DNA of 64,000 bases from Pseudomonadota bacterium (GTDB lineage Bacteria > Pseudomonadota > Gammaproteobacteria > UBA9214): positions 124,001-188,000 of the forward strand of contig JAWLAI010000006.1 of the NCBI GenBank assembly GCA_041395565.1, given 5' to 3'. The notes below the pieces were generated by a model. The model did not search any database, had not been told where the DNA came from, and saw only the letters and a list, made by a program, of their open reading frames with translations. A program made the translations under genes and the position numbers. Shown here piece by piece: positions 30,366-39,176 of this stretch (position 1 is its first letter; each line of letters opens with the position of its first letter).

Positions 30366-31106
30366 TCACGGACCCGCCAGCCAGACCAGCGTGGCCATGC
30401 GCCCGGTCGTGCCATCCCGGCGGTAGGAATAGAAGCGCGCGGCATCGCTGTAGGTACACCAACCACCGCCCTGCACTGCCGGCACCCCGCAGGCCGCGAG
30501 TCGCTGGCGTGCCAGCCCGTACAGATCGGCGTACCAGCGACCGTCCGCGCCCGGCGCGAAGGCGGCACCCGCCCGGGCATCCTGCGCCATGAATACATCG
30601 CGCACCTCCGCACCCACCTCGAAGGCCGCCGGACCGATGGCCGGTCCCAGCCAGGTCACCAGGTCGGCCGCCGGTACCGGCAACTGCGCCACGGTGGCCT
30701 CCAGCACGCCGGCGGCCAGCCCGCGCCAACCGGCATGCGCGACCGCCACGCAGCGCGCCCCGCGATCGGCGAAGACGACTGGCAGGCAGTCGGCAGTGAG
30801 CACGGCACAGACGACGCCCGGCCGGCCGGTCCAGGCGGCATCGGCCTCCGGCTCGACCCCGTCCCGCCCGGCCTCGACCACCCGGACCCCGTGGACCTGC
30901 CGGAGCCAGACCGGCTCACCCGGCAACCCCAGCGCCGTGCGCAGACACGCCCGGTTGGCCAGCACGGCCGCAGGATCGTCGCCGACGTGGCTGGCGGGGT
31001 TCATGCTCGCCCACAGACCGGTACTCACCCCGCCATGGCGCGTGGTCGTGACGGCATACACCGCTGGCGGCGCCTCCCACTCGGGCAGCAGCCAGTCATC
31101 CGACAT
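30366..31106 (-). CDS. pgeF: Peptidoglycan editing factor PgeF (YfiH, multicopper-oxidase-like)
   Basis: A 246-residue protein of the DUF152/YfiH family. Conserved metal and active-site residues are in QVHGVRVVEAG, LTADCLPVVF and AVAHAGWRGLAAG. Family members act as purine nucleoside phosphorylase-like enzymes and remove wrongly inserted residues from peptidoglycan precursors. It is downstream of rluD on the same strand, a conserved pair, after an AT-rich 85-base gap. Confidence 0.94.
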   Translation of the reverse strand: MSDDWLLPEWEAPPAVYAVTTTRHGGVSTGLWASMNPASHVGDDPAAVLANRACLRTALGLPGEPVWLRQVHGVRVVEAGRDGVEPEADAAWTGRPGVVCAVLTADCLPVVFADRGARCVAVAHAGWRGLAAGVLEATVAQLPVPAADLVTWLGPAIGPAAFEVGAEVRDVFMAQDARAGAAFAPGADGRWYADLYGLARQRLAACGVPAVQGGGWCTYSDAARFYSYRRDGTTGRMATLVWLAGP

Positions 31107-31191
31107 CAGGTAGTTTCCGAGAATTGAATTTCATGTTTATGTAATTCATACGTTTTGTTGATAACAATTCGCACATTTCACTGGACGTCCC

Positions 31192-32160
31192 TCAGCCACC
31201 GTTGGCCAGTTCCTCAGCATCTTCACGTAACACATTGATAAGTCGCTCCATGTCCTGAGGCACCCCCACCTCCCAACCGACCCACGCCCCGCTGGCCGGA
31301 TGCCGGAGTTCCAACCGGGTCGCATGCAGCGCCTGACGCCGGAAAGCCGTCAATGCCGCCTGCAGGGCCGTGCCGGCACTGGCCGGCAGGCGCAGGCGGC
31401 CGCCATAAACGGGATCGCCGACCAGTGGCGTATGCTGGTGCGCCATGTGTACGCGGATCTGGTGGGTACGGCCGGTTTCCAGGCTGACGCGGACCAGGGT
31501 GTGGGCCCGGTAGCGCGCCTCGACCCGGTAGTGGGTGACCGCCGGCTTGCCACCCGCGGTCACCGCCATGCGCTTGCGGTCGACCGGGTGCCGGCCTATC
31601 GGCGCGTCGATGGTGCCGCCGCCGGTGAGCACCGTGTTCACCACGCACAGGTACTCCCGGGTGACGTCGCGGGCGGCGAGCGCCTCGACCAGCCGCTTGT
31701 GGGCGGTGAGGTTGCGTGCGATCACCAGCAGGCCGCTGGTCGACTTGTCGAGCCGGTGCACGATACCCGCGCGCGGCAGCAGCGCCAGCCCCGGGTCGTA
31801 ATGCAGCAGGGCATTGAGCAGGGTGCCGGCCGGATTGCCGGCCGCCGGGTGCACCACCAGGCCGGCCGGCTTGTTGATGACCAGCAGGTCCGGATCGGCA
31901 TGCACCACCTCGAGTGCGATCGCCTCCGGCGCGGCGGACGTGTCCTCGGGCAGCGCTGCCGCGATGTGCACGGCCTCGCCGCCCCGGACCTTCTCGCGCA
32001 CCTGTGCCACGCGCCCGTCCAGCATGACCTGACCGGCCCGGATCCATTGCTGCAGGCGCGCGCGGGAATAGTCGGGCACCAGCGCGGCCAGCGCCAGGTC
32101 GAGACGCTGGCCGCGCCGCGACTCGGGTATGATCAGCTGCAGCTCTACGGTCGACATCAT
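31192..32160 (-). CDS. rluD: 23S rRNA pseudouridine synthase RluD
   Basis: A 322-residue enzyme with an N-terminal S4 domain (RLDLALAALVPDYSRARLQQW) and the catalytic domain with the active Asp in GIVHRLDKSTSGLLVIAR. It modifies the helix 69 uridines of 23S rRNA. Divergent bamD is the standard neighbour. Two adjacent ATG codons give a one-residue start ambiguity. Confidence 0.96.
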   Translation of the reverse strand: MMSTVELQLIIPESRRGQRLDLALAALVPDYSRARLQQWIRAGQVMLDGRVAQVREKVRGGEAVHIAAALPEDTSAAPEAIALEVVHADPDLLVINKPAGLVVHPAAGNPAGTLLNALLHYDPGLALLPRAGIVHRLDKSTSGLLVIARNLTAHKRLVEALAARDVTREYLCVVNTVLTGGGTIDAPIGRHPVDRKRMAVTAGGKPAVTHYRVEARYRAHTLVRVSLETGRTHQIRVHMAHQHTPLVGDPVYGGRLRLPASAGTALQAALTAFRRQALHATRLELRHPASGAWVGWEVGVPQDMERLINVLREDAEELANGG

Positions 32161-32230
32161 GCGTTCGTCGATATTGGGTTATACTCTCGCGGCATCCGCT
32201 TCCGGAACATTCTGACATACACCACAACTC

Positions 32231-33043
32231 ATGCGCCTGACGAGTCTGTTTCTCGCCGCCCTGCTGCTGGTCACCGGCGGCTGTTCGCTCCTGCCCGAGC
32301 AGATCGACAAGACCAAGGACTGGTCCGCCAACCAGCTCTACACCGCGGCCAAGGAGGAACTCGGTCAGAAGAACTACGAACAGGCGATCAAGTACTTCGA
32401 GAGCCTGGAGGCCCGCTACCCGTTCGGGCAGTATGCCCAGCAGGCACAGCTCGAGATCGCCTACGCCTACTACAAGTTCGAGGAACCGGACCTGGCCATC
32501 GCGGCCGCCGACCGTTTCATCAAGATCTACCCGCGCCACCAGAACGTGGATTACGCCTGGTACCTGAAGGGCCTGGTCAACTACAACCGCGGCCGCTCGC
32601 TGGTGGACAAGATCCTGCCGCAGGACCCGACCGAGCGCGACACCTATACCATGCGCGCGGCCTATGATGATTTCAACCAGCTCGTGCTGCGCTACCCGGA
32701 CAGCATCTACACGCGTGACGCCGCCCAGCGCATGATCCATCTGCGCAACAGCATGGCCGAGCATGAACTGCACGTCGCAGATTACTATATGCGCCGCAAG
32801 GCCTATATCGCCGCGGCCAACCGCGCCAAGTACGTGATCGAGAACTACCAGCGGACACCGGCCGTGCCCGAGGCCCTGGTGTACATGGTGCGCGCCTACC
32901 GCATACTCGGGGCCAACGACCTGGCTGCGGACGCCCTCAAGGTGCTCCGTCTCAACTACCCCGAGCATCCGGAGCTCGCCCGGCTGGACGCGCCCGGCGG
33001 CTATCGGGCCGATCAGTCGCCCTCATTCTGGAAGTTCTGGTAA
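32231..33043 (+). CDS. bamD: Outer membrane assembly lipoprotein BamD
   Basis: A 270-residue lipoprotein of the BAM complex. The lipobox VTGGC places Cys18 at the mature N-terminus. Five tetratricopeptide repeats follow (NQLYTAAKEELGQKNYEQAI, then QLEIAYAYYKFEEPDLAI). It is essential for beta-barrel insertion. A TATACT element lies about 45 bases upstream (32180-32185) with no clear -35. Its 3' end overlaps the convergent nadE by 31 bases. Confidence 0.97.
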   Translation: MRLTSLFLAALLLVTGGCSLLPEQIDKTKDWSANQLYTAAKEELGQKNYEQAIKYFESLEARYPFGQYAQQAQLEIAYAYYKFEEPDLAIAAADRFIKIYPRHQNVDYAWYLKGLVNYNRGRSLVDKILPQDPTERDTYTMRAAYDDFNQLVLRYPDSIYTRDAAQRMIHLRNSMAEHELHVADYYMRRKAYIAAANRAKYVIENYQRTPAVPEALVYMVRAYRILGANDLAADALKVLRLNYPEHPELARLDAPGGYRADQSPSFWKFW

Positions 33044-34662
33044 CCGCTGGTGATCGGGTAGCGGCGGTCGCGCCCGAACGCCCGCTGGGTGATCCGCACC
33101 CCGGGCGGCGCCTGGCGGCGCTTGTATTCGTTGCGGTCGACCAGGGTGGCGACACGCCTGACCACCGCGGCGTCGAAACCGTCGGCCACGATGCGCTCCA
33201 CGCTCATGTCGCGTTCGATATAACGCTCCAGGATCGGGTCCAGGATCGCATAGGGCGGCAGGCTGTCGCTGTCCTTCTGGTCCGGGGCGAGCTCCGCGGA
33301 CGGCGGGCGGTCCAGCACCCGCTGCGGGATCACCGCGCCTTGTGCGTTGCGGTAACGCGCCAGCCGGTAGACGAGCAGTTTCGGCACGTCCTTGAGCGGC
33401 GCGAACCCGCCGGCCATGTCGCCGTAGAGGGTGGCATAGCCGACCGACATCTCGCTCTTGTTGCCGGTGGTGAGCAGGATGCGGCGCTGCTTGTTCGAAA
33501 ACGCCATGAGGATGATGCCGCGGCAGCGTGCCTGGATGTTCTCCTCCGTGGTGTCCGCGGGCAAACCCGCGAATGCCGGCGCGAGCACCTCGAGAAAACT
33601 CGCAAAGGGCCGCTCGATGGGGATCTCCCGGTACTGCACGCCCAGAGCCGTGGCCTCGGCACGCGCGTCTTCCAGGCTCATCGCCGCGGTATAGCGTGAC
33701 GGCATCATGACGGCCTCCACCTGCCCCGCGCCGATGGCGTCCACCGCCAGCGTCAGCGTCAGCGCCGAATCCACGCCGCCGGACAGACCCAGCACCGCCC
33801 CGTCGAAACCGTTCTTGCGGATATAGTCGCGCACGCCCAGGACCAGCACCTCGTAGACCGCCGCCTCCGTGACCTGGCGTGGCGCACAGGCCGCGGGAAG
33901 CGGCACCGCGGCAGCGGCGATGTCGACCGGATACAGTCCCTCCACGCAGGCCGGGGCATGCTGCGTGACCTGGCCTTGCGCATCGACCACGAACGACCCG
34001 CCGTCGAATACCAGTTCGTCCTGGCCGCCGACCAGATTGACGTAGATGATGGGCAGGGCGTTCTCCCGCGCGCGCGCGGCGAGCACCTGTTCGCGCTCGT
34101 CGCGCTTGCCGGCGTGGAACGGCGAGGCATTGAGGTTGATCAGCACGCGCGCGCCGGCCGCCGCGGCCTGGGCGGCCGGCGCCGCCTGCCAGATATCCTC
34201 GCAGATGGTAATGCCGACGGGCAGCTCGCCCAGCATGACGACACAAGGTTGCCCGCCCGGCGTGAAGTAGCGTTTCTCGTCGAACACGCTGTAGTTCGGC
34301 AGCAGCTGTTTCTTGTACTGCGCGACGATCGCCCCGTCGCGGCACACCAGCGCGGCGTTGTACAGCAGCCGGCCTTCGAGCAACGGCGCGCCGATGATGG
34401 CGGTGATGCCGTGGATCCGCCCGCACAGGCGCTCGAGCGCCGCCTGCACGTGTTCCATGAAATGCGGGCGGAACAGCAGATCCTCCGGCGGGTAACCGGT
34501 CAGGGCCAGCTCCGGAAACACCACGACGTCGGCTGCATGCCGATCACGCGCCTCCGTGCAGGCCGCCAGGATCCGGCGCGCATTGGCGTCGATGGCGCCG
34601 ACCAGGAAGTCGAGCTGGGCCATGACGATGCGGAGGCCATTGGTTTGTTGTTGTGAACTCAT
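33013..34662 (-). CDS. nadE: Glutamine-dependent NAD+ synthetase
   Basis: A 549-residue two-domain enzyme. The N-terminal nitrilase-type glutaminase has its Glu in VVFPELALTGYPPED, Lys in KKQLLPNYSVFDEKRYF and Cys in PVGITICEDIW. The C-terminal synthetase has the PP-loop VLGLSGGVDSALTLTLA. It amidates nicotinic acid adenine dinucleotide. The start MSSQQQTNGL follows a GAGG. Its 3' end overlaps bamD by 31 bases in antisense. Confidence 0.97.
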   Translation of the reverse strand: MSSQQQTNGLRIVMAQLDFLVGAIDANARRILAACTEARDRHAADVVVFPELALTGYPPEDLLFRPHFMEHVQAALERLCGRIHGITAIIGAPLLEGRLLYNAALVCRDGAIVAQYKKQLLPNYSVFDEKRYFTPGGQPCVVMLGELPVGITICEDIWQAAPAAQAAAAGARVLINLNASPFHAGKRDEREQVLAARARENALPIIYVNLVGGQDELVFDGGSFVVDAQGQVTQHAPACVEGLYPVDIAAAAVPLPAACAPRQVTEAAVYEVLVLGVRDYIRKNGFDGAVLGLSGGVDSALTLTLAVDAIGAGQVEAVMMPSRYTAAMSLEDARAEATALGVQYREIPIERPFASFLEVLAPAFAGLPADTTEENIQARCRGIILMAFSNKQRRILLTTGNKSEMSVGYATLYGDMAGGFAPLKDVPKLLVYRLARYRNAQGAVIPQRVLDRPPSAELAPDQKDSDSLPPYAILDPILERYIERDMSVERIVADGFDAAVVRRVATLVDRNEYKRRQAPPGVRITQRAFGRDRRYPITSGYQNFQNEGD

Positions 34663-34728
34663 GTATTGAATTGCCTCAACATCACGCAATCAATTCAAAA
34701 TACAAGTTTTTAAATCATAGATGAAGCT

Positions 34729-35073
34729 TTCGCCCCACCGGGGCGAGGCACTTTTCTTTGCTCCGCCAAAGAAAAGTACCCAAAAGAAAGGCGGCCCGAA
34801 GGCTTGCCCGGAACGTCATCTGCGCTGACGGTCCGGGTGCCCTGCGCGGCTCGCCGCTTCGGGCGCTCGCCGAACTCGCAGGATTTGGCGCGCACCCTGT
34901 CCGAGGCAAGCCGGAGCGGGATCAACATCCCGCTCCGGCTCCGAGTTGTGCGCGCCCCCGGCCGGGCGAGGAACGCAGGGCACCGGCAGAGCCGGCGCGG
35001 CCAGCGGGTGCCCTTCTCTTTGGGGACTTTCTCTTGGGCACGCAAGAGAAAGTCCCTCGCCCGACAGGGCGAA
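34729..35073. repeat. 345-bp palindromic repeat element
   Basis: The two ends (TTCGCCC-CGGGGCGAGG-ACTTT and its reverse complement) form long imperfect inverted arms containing CAAAGAAAAGTACCCAAAAG-like segments. At the centre is a perfect 14-bp stem with loop CAAC (34909-34940). Frames through it look repetitive, not protein-like. Similar AAAGAAAAGTACCC repeats occur in many proteobacteria. It fills the gap between sucD and nadE. Confidence 0.85.
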
Positions 35074-35124
35074 ACAGGCGAATCAGCAAAGCGGATATAT
35101 TGATACAGCGGTCGGATTAGCGGA

Positions 35125-35997
35125 TCAACCGGCCATCGCCCGCTGCATGGCAGCACCGATATCGGCGGGCGAGCGCACCACGGTCACGCCGGCGGCCTCG
35201 AGGGCGGCGATCTTGGCAGCCGCCGTGCCCTGCCCGCCGCTGATGATGGCGCCGGCATGGCCCATGCGCTTGCCGGGCGGCGCGGTGACACCGGCGATGT
35301 AGGCGACCACGGGCTTGCTGACCCGGTCGCCGATATATTCCGCGGCGCGTTCCTCGTCGGTGCCGCCGATCTCGCCGATCATGACTATGCCGCGGGTATC
35401 CGGATCGGCCTCGAACAGCTGCAGGCAGTCGATGAAACCCATGCCGCGGATCGGGTCGCCACCGATGCCGATGCAGGTGCTCTGGCCATAACCGATGCGG
35501 CTGGTCTGGAACACCGCCTCGTAGGTCAGCGTGCCGGAACGCGAGACGATGCCGATGCTGCCGGGCTGATGGATGACGCCGGGCATGATGCCGATCTTGC
35601 AGCCGCCGGGTGTGATGATGCCGGGACAGTTGGGCCCGATCAGGCGCGCATCGGTCCCGCGCAGCACGGCCTTCACGCGCAGCATGTCCAGCACGGGGAT
35701 ACCCTCGGTGATGCAGACGATGAGGCCGATGCCGGCGGCGGCGGCCTCCAGGATCGCATCGGCGGCGAAGGCGGCCGGCACGTAGATCATGGTGGCATCC
35801 GCGCCGGTTGCGGCGACCGCATCCTTCACGGTGTTGAACACGGGCAGCCCGAGATGGGTCTGGCCGCCCTTGCCGGGCGTCACACCGCCGACCAGCCGGG
35901 TACCGTAATCCAGCGCCTGCTGCGAGTGGAAGGTGCCCTGCGCCCCGGTGAAACCCTGGCAGATCACGCGCGTGCCGCTGTCGACGAGAACACTCAT
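35125..35997 (-). CDS. sucD: Succinate-CoA ligase alpha subunit
   Basis: A 290-residue subunit with a CoA-binding Rossmann domain (VICQGFTGAQGTFHSQQAL, GGVTPGKGGQTHLGLPVF). The phosphohistidine loop is in KRMGHAGAIISGGQGTA. With SucC it interconverts succinyl-CoA and succinate in the TCA cycle. The ATG overlaps the sucC stop (ATGA). No 2-oxoglutarate dehydrogenase genes lie beside it. Confidence 0.95.
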   Translation of the reverse strand: MSVLVDSGTRVICQGFTGAQGTFHSQQALDYGTRLVGGVTPGKGGQTHLGLPVFNTVKDAVAATGADATMIYVPAAFAADAILEAAAAGIGLIVCITEGIPVLDMLRVKAVLRGTDARLIGPNCPGIITPGGCKIGIMPGVIHQPGSIGIVSRSGTLTYEAVFQTSRIGYGQSTCIGIGGDPIRGMGFIDCLQLFEADPDTRGIVMIGEIGGTDEERAAEYIGDRVSKPVVAYIAGVTAPPGKRMGHAGAIISGGQGTAAAKIAALEAAGVTVVRSPADIGAAMQRAMAG

Positions 35998-37160
35998 GCG
36001 CCACCGCCGCGGGCGGCCGCGACCGCCTTCTCCGCCGCCTCGGTCAGGTCGCTGGCCGTCTCCACCGCCAGACCGGATTGCGCGATCAGGTCCAGCCCCG
36101 CCGCGGCATTGGTGCCTTCCAGACGCACCACGACCGGCACGTTGACCGCCACCTCCGCGATCGCCTGCAGGATGCCCTCGGCGATGAGGTCGCAGCGCAC
36201 GATGCCGCCGAAGATATTGACCAGGATCGCCTCGACCTGCGGATCGGACAGGATGATCTTGAAGGCCTCGGCGACCTTCGCCGCCGTGGCGCCGCCGCCG
36301 ACATCGAGGAAATTGGCCGGTGCACCGCCGTGCAGCTGGATGATGTCCATGGTCGCCATCGCCAGTCCGGCGCCATTGACCATGCATGCGATGTTGCCGT
36401 TGAGGCGGATGTAATTCAGGCCATGCTGCCGGGCGACGTTCTCACGTGCGTCCTGCTGGCTGGCATCGTGCAGACTGGCCAGCTCCGCATGCCGGAACAG
36501 CGCGTTGTCGTCGATATCGAGCTTGGCGTCCAGCGCCAGCAGGTCGCCCGCGGCGGTCACCACCAGCGGATTGATCTCCAGCAGGCTGGCATCGCAGGCA
36601 TTGACCAGCCGGCAGGCGGCATGGAGCAGCCGGCCGAAGGCACCGATCTGACTGCCCTGCAGACCGAGACCGAAGGCCAGGTTGCGGGTCTGGTAACCCT
36701 GCAGACCGACCGCGGGATGCACGCTCTCGGTGAGGATCGCAGCCGGATCGGTCGCGGCGACCTCCTCGATGTTCATGCCACCGGCTGCAGAGGCCATGAG
36801 CATGAGCCGCTCGCGCGTACGGTCGACCAGGATGCTGAAATAGATCTCGCGCGCGATGTCGACGACAGGTTCCACCAGCACGCTGTTGACGGGCAGCCCC
36901 GCGGCATCGGTCTGCGCGGTCACCAGCCGGCTGCCGAGCAGCGCGGCCACCGCGGCGGCCAGTTCGTCGCGACCGTTGACCAGCCGCACACCGCCGCCCT
37001 TGCCGCGACCGCCGGCATGCACCTGCGCCTTCACCACCCAGGCAGCGGCAGCAGCGTCGACGCTGTCGATCGCAGCGGTACGGGTGAGCACCCGGCCGTC
37101 GGGAACGGGTATGCCGAACTCGGCGAACAGCTGCTTGGCCTGGTACTCGTGCAGGTGCAT
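35994..37160 (-). CDS. sucC: Succinate-CoA ligase beta subunit
   Basis: A 388-residue ATP-grasp subunit starting MHLHEYQAKQLFAEFGIPVPDG. It has KAQVHAGGRGKGGGVRL in the ATP-grasp fold and FLDVGGGATAAKVAEAF near the C-terminus. The length equals that of the E. coli subunit. Malate-CoA ligases share this fold, but nothing here favours that. The start was chosen on homology; the ribosome binding site is weak. Confidence 0.95.
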   Translation of the reverse strand: MHLHEYQAKQLFAEFGIPVPDGRVLTRTAAIDSVDAAAAAWVVKAQVHAGGRGKGGGVRLVNGRDELAAAVAALLGSRLVTAQTDAAGLPVNSVLVEPVVDIAREIYFSILVDRTRERLMLMASAAGGMNIEEVAATDPAAILTESVHPAVGLQGYQTRNLAFGLGLQGSQIGAFGRLLHAACRLVNACDASLLEINPLVVTAAGDLLALDAKLDIDDNALFRHAELASLHDASQQDARENVARQHGLNYIRLNGNIACMVNGAGLAMATMDIIQLHGGAPANFLDVGGGATAAKVAEAFKIILSDPQVEAILVNIFGGIVRCDLIAEGILQAIAEVAVNVPVVVRLEGTNAAAGLDLIAQSGLAVETASDLTEAAEKAVAAARGGGA

Positions 37161-37297
37161 TGGCGCAGTGTGGCAACCTTGCGGATATTGATCAAGTGAT
37201 ACCTGATCGGCATTACACGCGGACGGTTTAAAGGTAGTATGATCGCCGCATCGCCACATGCGCCGCGGCCCGGGCAGAGACGACACGAACCGATTCA

Positions 37298-37525
37298 ATG
37301 CGCACCCTCCTGATCTTCATCGCGCTGGCGCTGATCGTCATGATCGGCAGGCAGCTGCTGCGCAAACCGCACATCAGCACACGCACACCCGCCAAGACCG
37401 GACAGATGGTCCGCTGCGCGCACTGCGGCATGTACGTGCCGCAGCACGAGGCCTGCATGCAGGACGGCGTCAGCTATTGCAGCGCAGAGCACCGCACCGC
37501 GGCGCGGGGCACCCATGACGTCTGA
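37298..37525 (+). CDS. PP0621 family small membrane-anchored protein
   Basis: A 75-residue protein with one N-terminal transmembrane helix (LLIFIALALIVMIGRQLL) and a cysteine cluster (VRCAHCGMYVPQHEACMQDG, then SYCSAEH) that may bind metal. It matches the PP0621 family, which stands upstream of pilS in many gammaproteobacteria. Function unknown. Its 3' end overlaps pilS by 11 bases, so co-translation with the pilus sensor is likely. Confidence 0.88.
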   Translation: MRTLLIFIALALIVMIGRQLLRKPHISTRTPAKTGQMVRCAHCGMYVPQHEACMQDGVSYCSAEHRTAARGTHDV

Positions 37526-39176
37526 GGTCAGCGCGCAGGTACTGCAGCGGGGCCCGGCCGACCCGCCGGCCGCAGCCGCAGGGCCGGCATGGAAGCCGCT
37601 CCGACTGCTCACCTTCTACCGCACGATCCTCGCGGGGCTGCTCACGGTGCTGTATTTCACCACCGGCGGCGAAACGGCGCACGACCCGATGGTGCCGGGC
37701 CTGTACGGCTCCACCTGCCTCGCCTACCTGGCCTTCAGCCTGGTCGCGGGCTTTGCCGCGCGCCTGCGCTGGCCCGGCTTCGAACTGCAGGTCATCGCGC
37801 AGATCCTGGTCGACATCGGCTGCGTCACGCTGCTGATCCACGCCAGCGGTGGCCTGGCGAGCGGGCTCGGCATCCTGCTGGTCATCACGGTCGCCACCGG
37901 CAGCATCCTGATCCAGGGCCGCATGGCCTTCATGTTCGCCGCGGTGGCCACGCTGGCGGTCATGGGCGAGCATTTCTACAGCCGGATGCTGCGCAACTTG
38001 CCGCGGGAGACAGACTACACTCACGCCGGCCTGCTGGGCCTGGCGCTGTTCGCCAGTGCCGGCCTGACCTACCTGCTGGCGCGCAGGATCCGGGACAGCG
38101 AATCGCTGGCACGACGCCGGGCCGTCGACCTCGCCAATCTCGCCCGGCTCAATGCCCATATCGTGCAACGCCTGCAGGCCGGCATCATTGTCACGGACCA
38201 CGAACACCGCATCGTCCTGATCAACGACACGGCCCGCAAGCTGCTCCACGCACCAGCGGCGGGCACCGGCCAGCCACTCGCCGATCTGTCGGAGGCACTG
38301 TACGGCAAGCTGCAGGCGTGGCTGCACGCCCCCGCCAGCCAGCCCAGCCTGCTCAAGGGCGCTGCGCACGGCGCCAGCCTCCTGCCGCATTTCACGCGCC
38401 TGGATTCCTCGAGCGGCCCCGGTGCGCTGATCTTTCTGGAGGACATGGCGGCCATGGAACGCCAGGCGCAGCAGATCAAGCTGGCCTCGCTCGGACGCCT
38501 AACGGCCAGCATCGCGCACGAGATCAGGAATCCGCTCGGCGCCATCAGCCATGCCGCCCAGCTGCTCAACGAGCAGGAGATCCTGGCCGCCGAGGACCGC
38601 CGCCTGGCGGCGATCATCGGTGACAACTCGGCACGGGTGAACCTGATCGTGGAGAACGTCCTGCAGCTGTCCCGTCCCAACTCGTCGATTCCCCAGGTCC
38701 TCGGGCTCGCATCCTGGGTCGAGCGGTTCACCGCCGAATTCGCGCACAGCGGCAGCATCGATCCGGCCCGGATCAGCTGCACGGTGGCACCGGACGACAT
38801 CGAGATCAGCATGGACCCGAGCCTGCTGCACCAGGTGGTCTGGAACCTGTGCCAGAACGCCGTCCATCACAATCGCACGGAGCGGCCGGTACGCGTGCAG
38901 CTGGTGGGCGGCCTGACGGCTACCCCGGGTGTCGCACATCTTGATATCATCGACGACGGTTCCGGCATCGAACCCGACATGACCGACAAGATATTCGAGC
39001 CCTTCTTCACCACGCACCGCAGCGGCACCGGTCTCGGGCTGTACATTGCGCGTGAACTCTGCGAAACCAGCGGTGCCCACCTCGACTATCACACGGTAGC
39101 CACCGGCGGCAGCCGCTTCCGCATCACCTTCCCGGCCAGCGGTGTGACCGCACTGCCGGCACGGCGCATTTCATGA
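37515..39176 (+). CDS. pilS: Type IV pilus sensor histidine kinase PilS
   Basis: A 553-residue membrane kinase. Six N-terminal helices (about residues 30-190) precede a PAS-like linker (NAHIVQRLQAGIIVTDHEHR). The H box LTASIAHEIRNPLGAISHAA has its His near residue 335, and the ATPase domain holds N box NLCQNAVHHN and G boxes DDGSGIEPD and GTGLGLYIA. In other species PilS senses pilin levels in the membrane and controls PilR. The stop overlaps the pilR start (ATGA). Confidence 0.95.
   Translation: MTSEVSAQVLQRGPADPPAAAAGPAWKPLRLLTFYRTILAGLLTVLYFTTGGETAHDPMVPGLYGSTCLAYLAFSLVAGFAARLRWPGFELQVIAQILVDIGCVTLLIHASGGLASGLGILLVITVATGSILIQGRMAFMFAAVATLAVMGEHFYSRMLRNLPRETDYTHAGLLGLALFASAGLTYLLARRIRDSESLARRRAVDLANLARLNAHIVQRLQAGIIVTDHEHRIVLINDTARKLLHAPAAGTGQPLADLSEALYGKLQAWLHAPASQPSLLKGAAHGASLLPHFTRLDSSSGPGALIFLEDMAAMERQAQQIKLASLGRLTASIAHEIRNPLGAISHAAQLLNEQEILAAEDRRLAAIIGDNSARVNLIVENVLQLSRPNSSIPQVLGLASWVERFTAEFAHSGSIDPARISCTVAPDDIEISMDPSLLHQVVWNLCQNAVHHNRTERPVRVQLVGGLTATPGVAHLDIIDDGSGIEPDMTDKIFEPFFTTHRSGTGLGLYIARELCETSGAHLDYHTVATGGSRFRITFPASGVTALPARRIS

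Noticed and set aside
35125..37160. Malate-CoA ligase instead of succinate-CoA ligase
   Set aside because: Lengths and motifs fit SucCD, and no serine-cycle or malyl-CoA lyase gene is adjacent.
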